From positions 38,577 through 102,576 of the forward strand of contig CAVCWT010000003.1 in assembly GCA_963605745.1 (NCBI GenBank): a DNA stretch of 64,000 bases. Reading direction: 5' to 3'. Below the pieces are notes generated by a model. It saw only the letters and a list, made by a program, of their open reading frames with translations, was not told the origin of the DNA and did not search any database. Shown piece by piece: positions 1 to 7,766 of this stretch (position 1 is its first letter; the number at the start of each line of letters is the position of its first letter). The translations under genes and the position numbers were made by a program. This DNA is from CAG-791 sp963605745 (lineage in GTDB: Bacteria; Bacillota; Clostridia; Lachnospirales; Lachnospiraceae).

Positions 1-1
1 G

Positions 2-772
2 GGGGACAAGCTGCTCGAAACCATACGGAGCGTATTGACGCAGACCTTTGAGGACTACGAAATTATTGTCAAGGACGCCGGCTCCACGGACGGCAGTGTG
101 GAACGGCTGCCGGCAGATCCCAGAATCCGGCTGATCTGCAGTAAGGACGGCGGCATATATGAGGGAATGAACCAGGCCATTGCCGCGGCGGGCGGCGAGT
201 ATCTGTATTTTCTCAACTGCGGAGACCGGCTGCATGACCGATATGTTCTGCAAAGGGTCGGCGAGGCCATTGAAAAGAGGGAGTCCGGAACGGACGAAAC
301 GCCCTGCATTTACTATGGAGATGTCATGGAAATGCAGACCGGACAGAGAGTAAATGCCAAACCTGCAATGACACATTTTGCCATGTATCGCAATCTCCCC
401 TGCCATCAGGCCTGCGTGTACAGCAGAGAGCTGTTCAAGGAAAGGCAGTTTAATACCGAATTCCGTGTGCGTGCCGACTACGAGCATTTTCTGTGGAGCG
501 TGATTCGGGGTGGTGCCCATACGGTTGCCATGGATCTGGTCATGGCAGATTATGAGGGCGGAGGTTTTTCGGAAACGAAGGAGAATCGCAGACAATCTGC
601 AAAAGAGCACCGGAAAATCACGGAAATGTACTTTGGCAAAGGAGAACTGCTGCGGTTCCGTCTGGCGATGCTGCTGAGTCTGCAGCCGCTGCGGGCACGA
701 CTCGCCTCCTCGAGGCGAACGGCGGCCTTGTATGACGCAGTCAAAAATACGGTCTACCGCAAGAGATCATAG
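2..772 (+). CDS. Glycosyltransferase family 2, 5'-truncated by window edge
   Basis: Probable transfer of a sugar from a nucleotide-sugar during cell-surface polysaccharide synthesis. The reading frame is already open at base 2 (GDKLLETIRSVLTQTF), so the true start lies outside the window; the TTG at 35 is internal. The GT-A signature VKDAGSTDGS is followed by the acidic NCGDR segment at the usual DxD place and by a HQACVYSRELF stretch, as in WcaE-like GT2 enzymes. No membrane segment is visible in the catalytic part. It ends 3 bases before the next glycosyltransferase, which implies one operon. Family is secure; the donor and acceptor sugars cannot be told. Confidence 0.85.
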   Translation, partial: GDKLLETIRSVLTQTFEDYEIIVKDAGSTDGSVERLPADPRIRLICSKDGGIYEGMNQAIAAAGGEYLYFLNCGDRLHDRYVLQRVGEAIEKRESGTDETPCIYYGDVMEMQTGQRVNAKPAMTHFAMYRNLPCHQACVYSRELFKERQFNTEFRVRADYEHFLWSVIRGGAHTVAMDLVMADYEGGGFSETKENRRQSAKEHRKITEMYFGKGELLRFRLAMLLSLQPLRARLASSRRTAALYDAVKNTVYRKRS

Positions 773-775
773 ATT

Positions 776-2080
776 ATGAAGGTTTTATGGTTATGTAACA
801 TTATGCTGCCGGTTTTTGCACAGGCAGAAGGTCTGCCGTTTTCGAATCGAGAGGGATGGCTGACCGGCTGTTTTCACCGGCTGGTGAACGAGAAAAAAGA
901 GGCAGGCAAGGACGACAATCTGATCGAGCTGGGAGTCTGCGTACCGGTTCCGCAGTCCCTTGCAGGCTGCAGGAAAGAGATCGAAGGGGCGGTATTCTAC
1001 GGCTATACAGAGAATCTGAATACACCGGAAGCCTATGACAGTCACCTGGTACCGCGTTTTCTGGAAATTCTGGAGGACTTTAAACCGGATATTGTTCATA
1101 TCTTCGGAACGGAATTCCCCCATGCGCTGGCCATGGTTCGCGCATTTGGGAATCCGGATAGAACGATGGTTGGAATCCAGGGACTGTGCGGTGCCATTGC
1201 AGATGACTATATGGCAGAGCTGCCCTACAAGGTCCAGAGAGCGAGGACCTTCCGGGACGTTGTCCGCAAGGATTCCCTGAAGGATCAGCAGCGCAAATTT
1301 CGCCGCCGTGCGGAGAATGAACGCCAGACACTCCTGGGAGTGCACCACATTACGGGACGCACAACCTTTGACCGGGAGGGAACGCTCTCTATTCAGCCGG
1401 AAGCTGTTTACCACCTGATGAATGAGACAATGCGGCCGGAATTCTATGAAGGCCGATGGGATTTGAACGGAGTGGAGCGCCACAGCATTTTCCTGAGCCA
1501 GGGAGATTATCCGCTGAAGGGCTTTCACTTTGTGCTGCAGGCAATGCCAAAGATTCTGGAACAGTTCCCGGATGCCATGCTGTATGTGGCCGGCAATTCC
1601 ATCATCGGTGACGTGGGCGGGCAGATTCCGGCCAAAAAACTGCCGGAATGCCTGTGGATTACGGCCTACGGAAGATTCCTTAAAAAGCTGATCCGGGAAG
1701 GCGGCCTGGAAGAGCATGTGATAATGCTGGGGCCGTTGACAGCAGAGGAAATGAAGGCGAGATATATGAAGAGCCACATCTTTGTCTGCCCGTCTGTTGT
1801 AGAGAACTCTCCGAATTCTCTTTGTGAGGCCATGCTCCTTGGAGTTCCTGTGATCGCATCCAGAACCGGCGGAATTCCGGATCTTGTGGAAAACGGAGAG
1901 GAAGGACTGTTGTTCCCGGCAGGAGATGTGGAAGCCATGACCGATGACATCTGCAACCTGTTCGAAAACGATCAGTTCGCCTGCCGCCTGGCCAGTGCGG
2001 CCCACAAGGAGGCAGTGGTGCGGCACAATCCGCACACCAATTATCTGCGGATTCTGGAAATCTACCGGAGCATTGTATGA
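776..2080 (+). CDS. Glycosyltransferase family 4 (GT-B fold)
   Basis: A cytoplasmic or membrane-associated glycosyltransferase of the polysaccharide cluster. The protein is 434 residues, normal for the family. The C-terminal half carries the GT4 donor-binding signature: HIFVCPSVVENSPNSLCEAM followed by GVPVIASRTGGIPDLV, with the two glutamates of the E-x7-E type motif region. The N-terminal half contains the loop FGTEFPHALA, typical of acceptor domains. The start ATG lies three bases after the upstream stop, and the next gene follows by about 90 bases. Substrate unknown. Confidence 0.88.
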   Translation: MKVLWLCNIMLPVFAQAEGLPFSNREGWLTGCFHRLVNEKKEAGKDDNLIELGVCVPVPQSLAGCRKEIEGAVFYGYTENLNTPEAYDSHLVPRFLEILEDFKPDIVHIFGTEFPHALAMVRAFGNPDRTMVGIQGLCGAIADDYMAELPYKVQRARTFRDVVRKDSLKDQQRKFRRRAENERQTLLGVHHITGRTTFDREGTLSIQPEAVYHLMNETMRPEFYEGRWDLNGVERHSIFLSQGDYPLKGFHFVLQAMPKILEQFPDAMLYVAGNSIIGDVGGQIPAKKLPECLWITAYGRFLKKLIREGGLEEHVIMLGPLTAEEMKARYMKSHIFVCPSVVENSPNSLCEAMLLGVPVIASRTGGIPDLVENGEEGLLFPAGDVEAMTDDICNLFENDQFACRLASAAHKEAVVRHNPHTNYLRILEIYRSIV

Positions 2081-2170
2081 CATTACGTATAACAGTGTAT
2101 GTCCGCTGCCGGGACATCATGCCGCCTTTTGGCAGAGCCTGAATTCATCGCTCAAAAAATGTGGAGTATC

Positions 2171-3475
2171 ATGACACCTACGGTTGTATTCGCAGCAAAT
2201 TACATCAATCACCACCAGATTCCTTTCTGCGAGGCACTGCTCGGCCGGGTCGGCGAGGATTTTACCTTTGTGCAGTTGGAGGAGATGGAACAGGAACGCC
2301 TGAACATGGGGTGGCAGGACCGCTCCGAAGAACTCCCCTGGGTTCTCAAGTGGAGCAGTGACAGGAAGGAGGCAGAACGAGAGATTCTGTCCTGCGATCT
2401 GTTCCTGTGCGGCTGGGCGCCGCAGGTGCGGCACTTGATTGACCGGCGAATGCAGCTGCACCGCCCGGTATTCCAGATCAGCGAGAGAATCTACAAGGAT
2501 GGACAGTGGAAGGCCATTTCACCCCGGGGCCTTGTGGACAAATATAAGACCTTTACCCGTTTTCGAAAGGATCCGTATTTTCTGTTGTGCGCAGGAGCCT
2601 ATGTCGGTTCGGACTATGGTATTATCCATGCCTTTCCGGATAAAAAATACCGCTGGGGATATTTCCCGCCGATGCGGGTTTATGAGGGAGAGCGGCCGCC
2701 GATTCGCCGCAGAGGAGCGGCAGATACGGCAGAACTCATCTGGGCCGGCCGGTTTGTGGATTTCAAACATGTAGAACGTGTGCTATCTCTGGCCGCCCGC
2801 CTGCAGCAAGGCGGCAAAAGGTTCTGCCTGCACATTGCAGGCGACGGCGACAGGGAGACAGCAGACAAGGCGCACCGCTTTGTGGAGCAAAACGGTTTGG
2901 AGGAGGTCGTTATTTTCCATGGCTTTCAATCTCCGGACGCAGTGCGGGAACTGATGGAGTCGTGCGACATCTTTGTGCTCACCAGTGATCACGGGGAAGG
3001 CTGGGGAGCCGTCCTGAACGAAGCCATGAACAGCGGCTGTGCACCGGTAGCCGGGGCGCAGGCCGGAGCTGTACCTTACCTGATTCAGAACAGCATCAAC
3101 GGCTATGTCTATGCAGATGGAGATGAGAATGACCTGGTCTGGAAGGTGGAGCGGCTGATCGATGACACGGAGCTGTGTGAACGATTTGCTGAGCTCTCCT
3201 ATCGGAGAATCCGGAGCCTGTGGAATGCGGAGGTTGCGGCAGAACGGTTTCTGGATTTTGGAGAGAGCGTGCTGGAGCTGTGCGAGAAGAGGAGACGGAA
3301 AGCGCTGCGCGGCGAAAAGGTGTCGGCACTGGATATTCAGCGCCTGGACAGAGAGCTGCCGGCAGAAGGACCGATGAGCAAGGATCCTTGCCTGAAACCG
3401 TTCCTGTCCGTTCCGAGGATGGCAGACAAGAGCGGCTCCCTGGTGGGTGAGCTGCTGCAGGAAGAGGACGAGTGA
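2171..3475 (+). CDS. Glycosyltransferase family 4-like
   Basis: Third gene of the polysaccharide cluster. The C-terminal GT-B domain is clear: AELIWAGRFVDFKHVERVL, HGFQSPDAVRELMESCDIFV, then EGWGAVLNEAMNSGCAPVAG. I chose the ATG at 2171 because it begins the conserved sequence TPTVVFAANYINHHQIPFCE with a GGAG just upstream; ATGs at 2099 and 2159 are in frame but add unconserved residues. The last 70 residues are charged and probably not part of the catalytic fold. The acceptor is unknown. Confidence 0.82.
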   Translation: MTPTVVFAANYINHHQIPFCEALLGRVGEDFTFVQLEEMEQERLNMGWQDRSEELPWVLKWSSDRKEAEREILSCDLFLCGWAPQVRHLIDRRMQLHRPVFQISERIYKDGQWKAISPRGLVDKYKTFTRFRKDPYFLLCAGAYVGSDYGIIHAFPDKKYRWGYFPPMRVYEGERPPIRRRGAADTAELIWAGRFVDFKHVERVLSLAARLQQGGKRFCLHIAGDGDRETADKAHRFVEQNGLEEVVIFHGFQSPDAVRELMESCDIFVLTSDHGEGWGAVLNEAMNSGCAPVAGAQAGAVPYLIQNSINGYVYADGDENDLVWKVERLIDDTELCERFAELSYRRIRSLWNAEVAAERFLDFGESVLELCEKRRRKALRGEKVSALDIQRLDRELPAEGPMSKDPCLKPFLSVPRMADKSGSLVGELLQEEDE

Positions 3476-3509
3476 GAATTATCCGGCCAGTTATTTTGCA
3501 AACGCTGTA

Positions 3510-3614
3510 CTGGGTTTTCTGCAGGAAAACCCAGGTGCGGGTGCTGAATAGTTGCCATGAATCCGTCCGCGGGATGCCCGATTCATGTTGAAATCAAAAG
3601 ACCCTAAACCGATC
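3510..3614 (+). repeat. Interspersed hairpin repeats, two units
   Basis: The first unit is a 10-bp hairpin (3510-3519 with 3525-3534) followed by GGTGCGGGTGCTGAATAG. The second is ATGAATC (3557-3563) paired with GATTCAT (3580-3586), followed by GTTGAAATC and CTAAACCGATC. Related units occur at 9545, 15075 (inverted), 19832, 37034 and 48042. Function unknown. Confidence 0.6.
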
Positions 3615-3636
3615 TATTAATGTGGGGGAGATGTAT

Positions 3637-4653
3637 ATGCAGGAATTAATCTCGGTGATCGTGCCGGTCTATAATTCAGAACAATTCTTGCGGGAAACCG
3701 TGGAGAGCATCTGTGCGCAGACAGACACCAATTATGAGGTACTGCTGGTGGATGATGGCTCAAAGGACGGCTCTCTGGCACTGTGCCGCGAACTGGAATC
3801 CGAGTATTCCTGCATTCGCGTTATCCATCAGGCCAATGCCGGGCCCTCCGCGGCCCGCAATACCGGCGTGCAGGAAGCCAGGGGCGAGTACATAAGCTTT
3901 GTGGATTCCGATGATTTCATTAAGCCGGACATGCTCGCGAATCTTAGGTCCGGCATGGAGAAAATGCGCAGGCAGGGCAAGGTCAACGTACAGATTCAGA
4001 TCGGGCGCGAGGAGATTGATGAGGACGGAAATGTGCTGCCGGCTGCCATTATCCCACCGGATGAGCCGGTACTGATCCCGCCGGTTCTGTTCATACAGAG
4101 TATGCTCCTGTACACAGGAGATGCATCCTTTTGCACCAAGCTGACACCGCGAAGAATCCTGCTGGAGCATCCTTTTGAGGTAGGAGCCCTGGCCGAAGAC
4201 TTTCGTCTGGTAACCCATCTGGTGGATGTGCTGGACGGCATCTACAGCCTGCCGCAGATCGGATACCGCGTGGTACACCGAAAGGGGAGCCTTACCAGAA
4301 GGAGTAAGGTGAGCCAGTTCTCCAGAGTCTATGTGGCCATCGTCGAGGCCGGCGATTATGTAGAACAGGAACTCGTCCCCCGGTACCCTAAGCTGGAGGT
4401 AGCCGCCAAACGCTTTGCCCTGTATGAGCGGCTGGACTATATGCTGCACGTGCCGATTCGGGACATGAACCGCCAAAATACGTTCTACCGGAACGTTCTG
4501 CAATACCTGCGTGACAACCATGCGGCGATTCAGGATAATCCGTACCTGTCCCATCGCGACCGCCTGTACCTTAAATTACTGTCGGCCGCACCGGTTCTCG
4601 TGCGCAGGATCCATCGCCTCACCATGCGGCTGCGCGGAATTCCTGTGACGTAG
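3637..4653 (+). CDS. Glycosyltransferase family 2 (GT-A fold)
   Basis: A polysaccharide glycosyltransferase. The N-terminus LISVIVPVYNSEQFLRETVE and the segment VDDGSKDGS followed by SFVDSDDFIKPDM (the DxD metal site) are diagnostic of GT2. The start is the ATG at 3637, six bases after a GGGGGAG ribosome site; the in-frame GTG at 3622 lies within that site and is rejected. The last 100 residues are basic and helical-looking, with no clear membrane span. It is separated from the preceding transferase by a repeat-rich gap of about 160 bases, so it may have its own promoter. It is the last gene of the cluster. Confidence 0.87.
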   Translation: MQELISVIVPVYNSEQFLRETVESICAQTDTNYEVLLVDDGSKDGSLALCRELESEYSCIRVIHQANAGPSAARNTGVQEARGEYISFVDSDDFIKPDMLANLRSGMEKMRRQGKVNVQIQIGREEIDEDGNVLPAAIIPPDEPVLIPPVLFIQSMLLYTGDASFCTKLTPRRILLEHPFEVGALAEDFRLVTHLVDVLDGIYSLPQIGYRVVHRKGSLTRRSKVSQFSRVYVAIVEAGDYVEQELVPRYPKLEVAAKRFALYERLDYMLHVPIRDMNRQNTFYRNVLQYLRDNHAAIQDNPYLSHRDRLYLKLLSAAPVLVRRIHRLTMRLRGIPVT

Positions 4654-4654
4654 T

Positions 4655-4745
4655 GTATCGCCCCACTCGTGGACGGATGCATGCGTACTGGCAGATGTCA
4701 GGTTTACCACCATTTCAGTATCGGCCACTCGTGGACAGATACATG
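4655..4745 (+). repeat. Pair of ~28-base direct repeats
   Basis: Two near-identical copies at 4655-4683 and 4718-4745 share the core CCACTCGTGGAC, itself a small inverted repeat (CCAC-TC-GTGG), flanked by GTATCG and GATnCATG. They sit between the last glycosyltransferase and the RNA-like element. No coding potential was seen here. Confidence 0.6.
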
Positions 4746-4794
4746 ATGGAACCCTTCAGGGGCTAAACAGGCACGTGTGACGAATGAATCTGCG

Positions 4795-5028
4795 GTTTGC
4801 GGCAGGGCGGCAAGACGTGCGCAGGCGCGACCCTGCGGAACACGAAAAGGGACGAAATCCCGGCTGGCTGCAGCGACAGCGTAGTGGGACGAGAACATGG
4901 CGGCGGGGAGCGTTGCGTGCGGGTGTGCCAGCCCCGGTGCTGTTCTCCAGCTCCGTAAAGGCGAGCGAAAACGTGCGTTAAGAGTCGCAGGGCCCAGCGA
5001 CGCGCATGCTTGCCACCCAGCCGCAAAC
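4795..5028 (+). ncRNA. Structured RNA-like element, copy A (covarying stems)
   Basis: A 234-base segment that recurs at 54977-55208 with about 28 differences by eye. A closing stem pairs 4795-4803 and 4805-4814 with 5020-5028 and 5009-5018. Further pairings are GTGCGC with GCGCAT, CCTGCG with CGCAGG, a GGGA-loop-TCCC hairpin, GGCTGGC with GCCAGCC, GAGAAC with GTTCTC and GGAGC with GCTCC. Many of the changes between copies keep the pairs, notably in the outermost stem. The strand is inferred from the U-rich wobble pattern and is not certain. I could not match it to tmRNA, RNase P, SRP or 6S RNA motifs. An antisense reading frame through it looks incidental. Confidence 0.65.
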
Positions 5029-5098
5029 CAGATATACACAGATAAGGCGTACAATATGAAAAACATATAACTATACGCTGTACCATGGCCAGTCGGTC

Positions 5099-5121
5099 GT
5101 GTTTTGTCTGGTAAAATACAC
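5099..5121 (+). other. Hairpin shared downstream of both RNA copies
   Basis: GTGTTTT pairs with AAAATACAC across a short loop. The same GGTCGTGTTTTG hairpin (9 perfect pairs) follows copy B at 55232-55253. No T-run follows either, so it does not look like a standard terminator. Confidence 0.4.
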
Positions 5122-5137
5122 GGCTGCGGTCTATAAT
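5109..5137 (+). promoter_or_regulatory. Candidate ilvE promoter
   Basis: A perfect -10 TATAAT lies at 5132-5137, with a weak -35 (TGGTAA, 5109-5114) 17 bases upstream. The leader to ilvE would be about 95 bases. I saw no T-box core sequence in it. Confidence 0.45.
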
Positions 5138-5236
5138 AGTTGCTAATTATTCTTTACGAAGGATATTTGTGGATAACTCAATCGCGGGCGAGAAAACGAA
5201 TTTCCACCCGGGTGATTCCAGAGGAGGAAGATCAAC

Positions 5237-6274
5237 ATGGAAAAGAAGAATCTGGACTGGTCCAATCTGGGCTTTGCCTATCTGAAGACCGACAAGCGCT
5301 ATGTTGCCAACTATAAGGCAGAAAACGGCAAGTGGGACGAAGGCGGACTGATTGACGACGACATGATCGTCATGAGCGAGGACGCAGGCGTTCTGCAGTA
5401 CAGCCAGTCCGTATTCGAGGGACTGAAGGCCTATACAACCAAGGACGGCCACATCGTATGTTTCCGCCCGGATCTGAACGCACAGAGAATGTATGATTCC
5501 GCAGAGCGTCTGGAGATGCCCCCGCTCCCGGTAGAGCAGTTCGTAGACTCCATTCACCAGGTCGTTGCAGCCAATACGGCATGGGTTCCGCCCTACGGCA
5601 CCGGTGCCAGCATGTATCTGCGTCCGTATATGTTCGGCATCAGCCCCGTTATCGGCGTTAAGCCGGCCGATGACTATCAGTACCGCGTATTCGCTACGCC
5701 GGTAGGCCCGTATTTCAAGGGCGGCGCAAAGCCGATCTATGTTCGCATTACCGATTATGACCGCGCAGCACCGCACGGAACCGGCAACATCAAGGCCGGC
5801 CTGAACTATGCAATGAGCCTGCATGCGATTGTTGAGGCACACAAGGAAGGCTTTGCAGAGAACATTTACCTGGATTCTTCTACCAGAACCAAGATCGAAG
5901 AGACCGGCGGTGCGAACATCCTGCTGGTGGATCAGGACGATCATCTGGTTGTTCCTAAGTCTGACTCCATCCTGCCTTCCATCACCAGAAGAAGCCTGGT
6001 ATACGTGGCAGAGCATTACCTCGGCATGAAGGTTGATGAGCGCCCGGTATATCTGCAGGAGATCAAGGACGGCAACTTCAAGGAGTGCGGCCTGTGCGGC
6101 ACGGCAGCAGTCATCAGCCCCATCGGCAAGATCAACGACCACGGAACGGATATCGAGATGGCTTCCGGCATGGACGAGATCGGACCGTGGATGGGCAAGC
6201 TCCGCACCACCCTTCTGGGCATCCAGGAAGGCGAGCTGGAGGCACCGGAAGGCTGGATCCACGTGATCGCCTGA
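5237..6274 (+). CDS. ilvE: Branched-chain amino acid aminotransferase
   Basis: PLP-dependent class IV aminotransferase that interconverts leucine, isoleucine and valine with their 2-oxo acids, using 2-oxoglutarate/glutamate. At 345 residues it has the usual length. Visible family features are SQSVFEGLKAY near the N-terminus, RPYMFG, the lysine region HGTGNIKAGLNYAMSL, TKIEETGGANILLV, and the C-terminal GLCGTAAVISPIG loop. The start ATG follows GAGGAGGAAG by six bases. It is a stand-alone gene between an RNA-like element and a strong bidirectional terminator, with no other ilv genes nearby. Confidence 0.95.
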   Translation: MEKKNLDWSNLGFAYLKTDKRYVANYKAENGKWDEGGLIDDDMIVMSEDAGVLQYSQSVFEGLKAYTTKDGHIVCFRPDLNAQRMYDSAERLEMPPLPVEQFVDSIHQVVAANTAWVPPYGTGASMYLRPYMFGISPVIGVKPADDYQYRVFATPVGPYFKGGAKPIYVRITDYDRAAPHGTGNIKAGLNYAMSLHAIVEAHKEGFAENIYLDSSTRTKIEETGGANILLVDQDDHLVVPKSDSILPSITRRSLVYVAEHYLGMKVDERPVYLQEIKDGNFKECGLCGTAAVISPIGKINDHGTDIEMASGMDEIGPWMGKLRTTLLGIQEGELEAPEGWIHVIA

Positions 6275-6321
6275 CACATACAGTTTCTCCGATGTCGGCA
6301 ATCACTCCGAACAAGGAGAAA

Positions 6322-6383
6322 ATGGCATAAGGCATTTTCGAGTTGTGGCATAAGGCATTTTCGAGTACCAAAATCGGGATGTG
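6322..6383 (+). repeat. Tandem 23-base repeat plus interspersed repeat unit
   Basis: TGGCATAAGGCATTTTCGAG occurs at 6323-6342 and again at 6346-6365. The second copy runs into GTACCAAAATCGGGATG, the same hairpin unit found at 19832 and 48042. Confidence 0.6.
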
Positions 6384-6409
6384 ATGTTTCATCGTTACGC
6401 TCTATAAAT

Positions 6410-6446
6410 AAAAAGAGGACACGGCAAAGCGCCATGTCCTCTTTTT
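6410..6446. terminator. Bidirectional rho-independent terminator
   Basis: AAAAAGAGGACA pairs perfectly with TGTCCTCTTTTT around a 13-base loop. It serves ilvE from the left and the DMT permease gene from the right. Confidence 0.9.
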
Positions 6447-6552
6447 CATTACCGGAATACAGATGCATGCGTTCCAAAAGGTGTGCTTCATTGCAGACCA
6501 AAGTCGCCCTCGCTCCCGCCCACGGCCGGTCGTGTTGTGCGAATATCCGCAG

Positions 6553-7461
6553 CTATTGCCGCTTTCTGCCGGAGATGGAGATCATCACCAGCATCAGGAA
6601 AATAGCGACAAAGCCGACCGCATCGGCGCCGGTAAAGGTGCTGCCCAGAACCGCGGTAGAAACGACGGCAGCCGTTACAGGTTCTGCAAAGCCGTACAGA
6701 CTTCCCTTTTCCGGGCCGATGTATTTCACACCTTGAATGTAGAGAGGAAAAGCCATGACATTGCCGACGAGAACCACAAAGGCTACGCCAAACCACCCCA
6801 TTGCGGTAGGAGTGTAGGGACGATTCCAGGTCTGAAAGATCATGGCCACGCAAAGGCCGCCCATGAGAAAGGACCAGCCCTGCAGGAGGAGGACAGAATA
6901 TTTCTGCGTCAGTTTGCCGGAGGTCATGTTGTAGATCGTGGTTGTAACGGCGCACAGAATTCCTGCGCCAAGCGCCATAGGAGAAACCTGCATGTTGTCA
7001 AGACTTCCTCCGGTAGTGAGAAGGAACACGCCGAACAACGCCAGAAGGATTGCCAGAATTTCTGTGAATTTCGGGCGTCTTCGGGCGAGAAGGCAGGAAA
7101 CCAGGAGGATCATCGCAGGAGAAAGGTCCTGCAGAATGGTTCCTACTGCAGCACTCGAGAGCTGAATCGTGGTGAAATACAGGAACTGGCAGGCAGAAAC
7201 GCCGGCAAGACCGTAAATAAGGAGGCCGCGCCGGTCGTTTTTGTTTTTCCACGGATCGAAAATGTGCGGGCCGAACTTGATGCAGGAATAAACAAGGAGA
7301 ATGACTCCGGCAAGGCCGAGCCGCATCGGAACGAGCCAGCGCACGTCCATTCCTTCGTGGTCGAACAGGTATTGTCCCATGGAGCCGGACAGGCCCCAGC
7401 AGGTGCCGCCGGCAAGGGTGAGAATCGGGCCGAGGATGTGCTCTTTCTTTGTAGTATTCAT
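6553..7461 (-). CDS. EamA/DMT-family membrane transporter
   Basis: Inner-membrane permease of the drug/metabolite transporter superfamily, probably exporting an amino acid or other small metabolite. The 302 residues contain about ten hydrophobic segments arranged as two EamA repeats; the first begins LGPILTLAGGTCWGLSGSMG and the second has GAGILCAVTTTIYNMTSG. The PEKGSLYGFAEPVTAAVVS segment before the last helices is typical of the second repeat. The ATG is preceded by AAGGAAG. It is transcribed towards ilvE and shares its terminator. The substrate cannot be told from sequence. Confidence 0.85.
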   Translation of the reverse strand: MNTTKKEHILGPILTLAGGTCWGLSGSMGQYLFDHEGMDVRWLVPMRLGLAGVILLVYSCIKFGPHIFDPWKNKNDRRGLLIYGLAGVSACQFLYFTTIQLSSAAVGTILQDLSPAMILLVSCLLARRRPKFTEILAILLALFGVFLLTTGGSLDNMQVSPMALGAGILCAVTTTIYNMTSGKLTQKYSVLLLQGWSFLMGGLCVAMIFQTWNRPYTPTAMGWFGVAFVVLVGNVMAFPLYIQGVKYIGPEKGSLYGFAEPVTAAVVSTAVLGSTFTGADAVGFVAIFLMLVMISISGRKRQ

Positions 7462-7642
7462 GGCGCGTGCTTCCTTATCGCTTATACATCATCCAAAAGA
7501 CAGGACGGTGGCAGAATGTCTGGCCAGTGTCCGGCAAACTGTTCAACGGATGTTCAGCGAATGCCTGGACGCAGATTCGTCGATGGTGAAACCGTGTAAA
7601 TCTTGCGCATTTTTTGCGCAGACTGTTCAGCGGTGAATCTTC

Positions 7643-7651
7643 TGGTATAAT
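7643..7651 (+). promoter_or_regulatory. Extended -10 promoter of the EAL gene
   Basis: TGG-TATAAT forms an extended -10 with no good -35. It would give a leader of about 110 bases before the ATG at 7767. Confidence 0.5.
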
Positions 7652-7766
7652 GGTTGTGTATGGATTGTATATCTTTTCTGTACGAGGGGGAAGTTGCGCA
7701 GAAGATCATTGTCTATATGGATTTCTTGCGAGGAATGATACGAAAAACGTATTGTGTGAGGAAAGC

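Noticed and set aside
3622..3636. GTG start for the second GT2 gene
   Set aside because: This GTG lies inside the GGGGGAG ribosome-binding site of the better ATG at 3637.
4704..5066. Long minus-strand reading frame across RNA copy A (and 54942-55325 across copy B) with similar translations
   Set aside because: The similarity follows from conserved RNA stems; the flanking residues differ, no ribosome site is present, and compensatory base changes explain the pattern better.
5138..5236. T-box leader before ilvE
   Set aside because: The T-box core sequence and specifier stem are not present in the short leader.
6463..7599. A 378-codon plus-strand frame opposite the DMT permease
   Set aside because: The minus-strand permease has clear membrane repeats and a ribosome site; this frame has neither.
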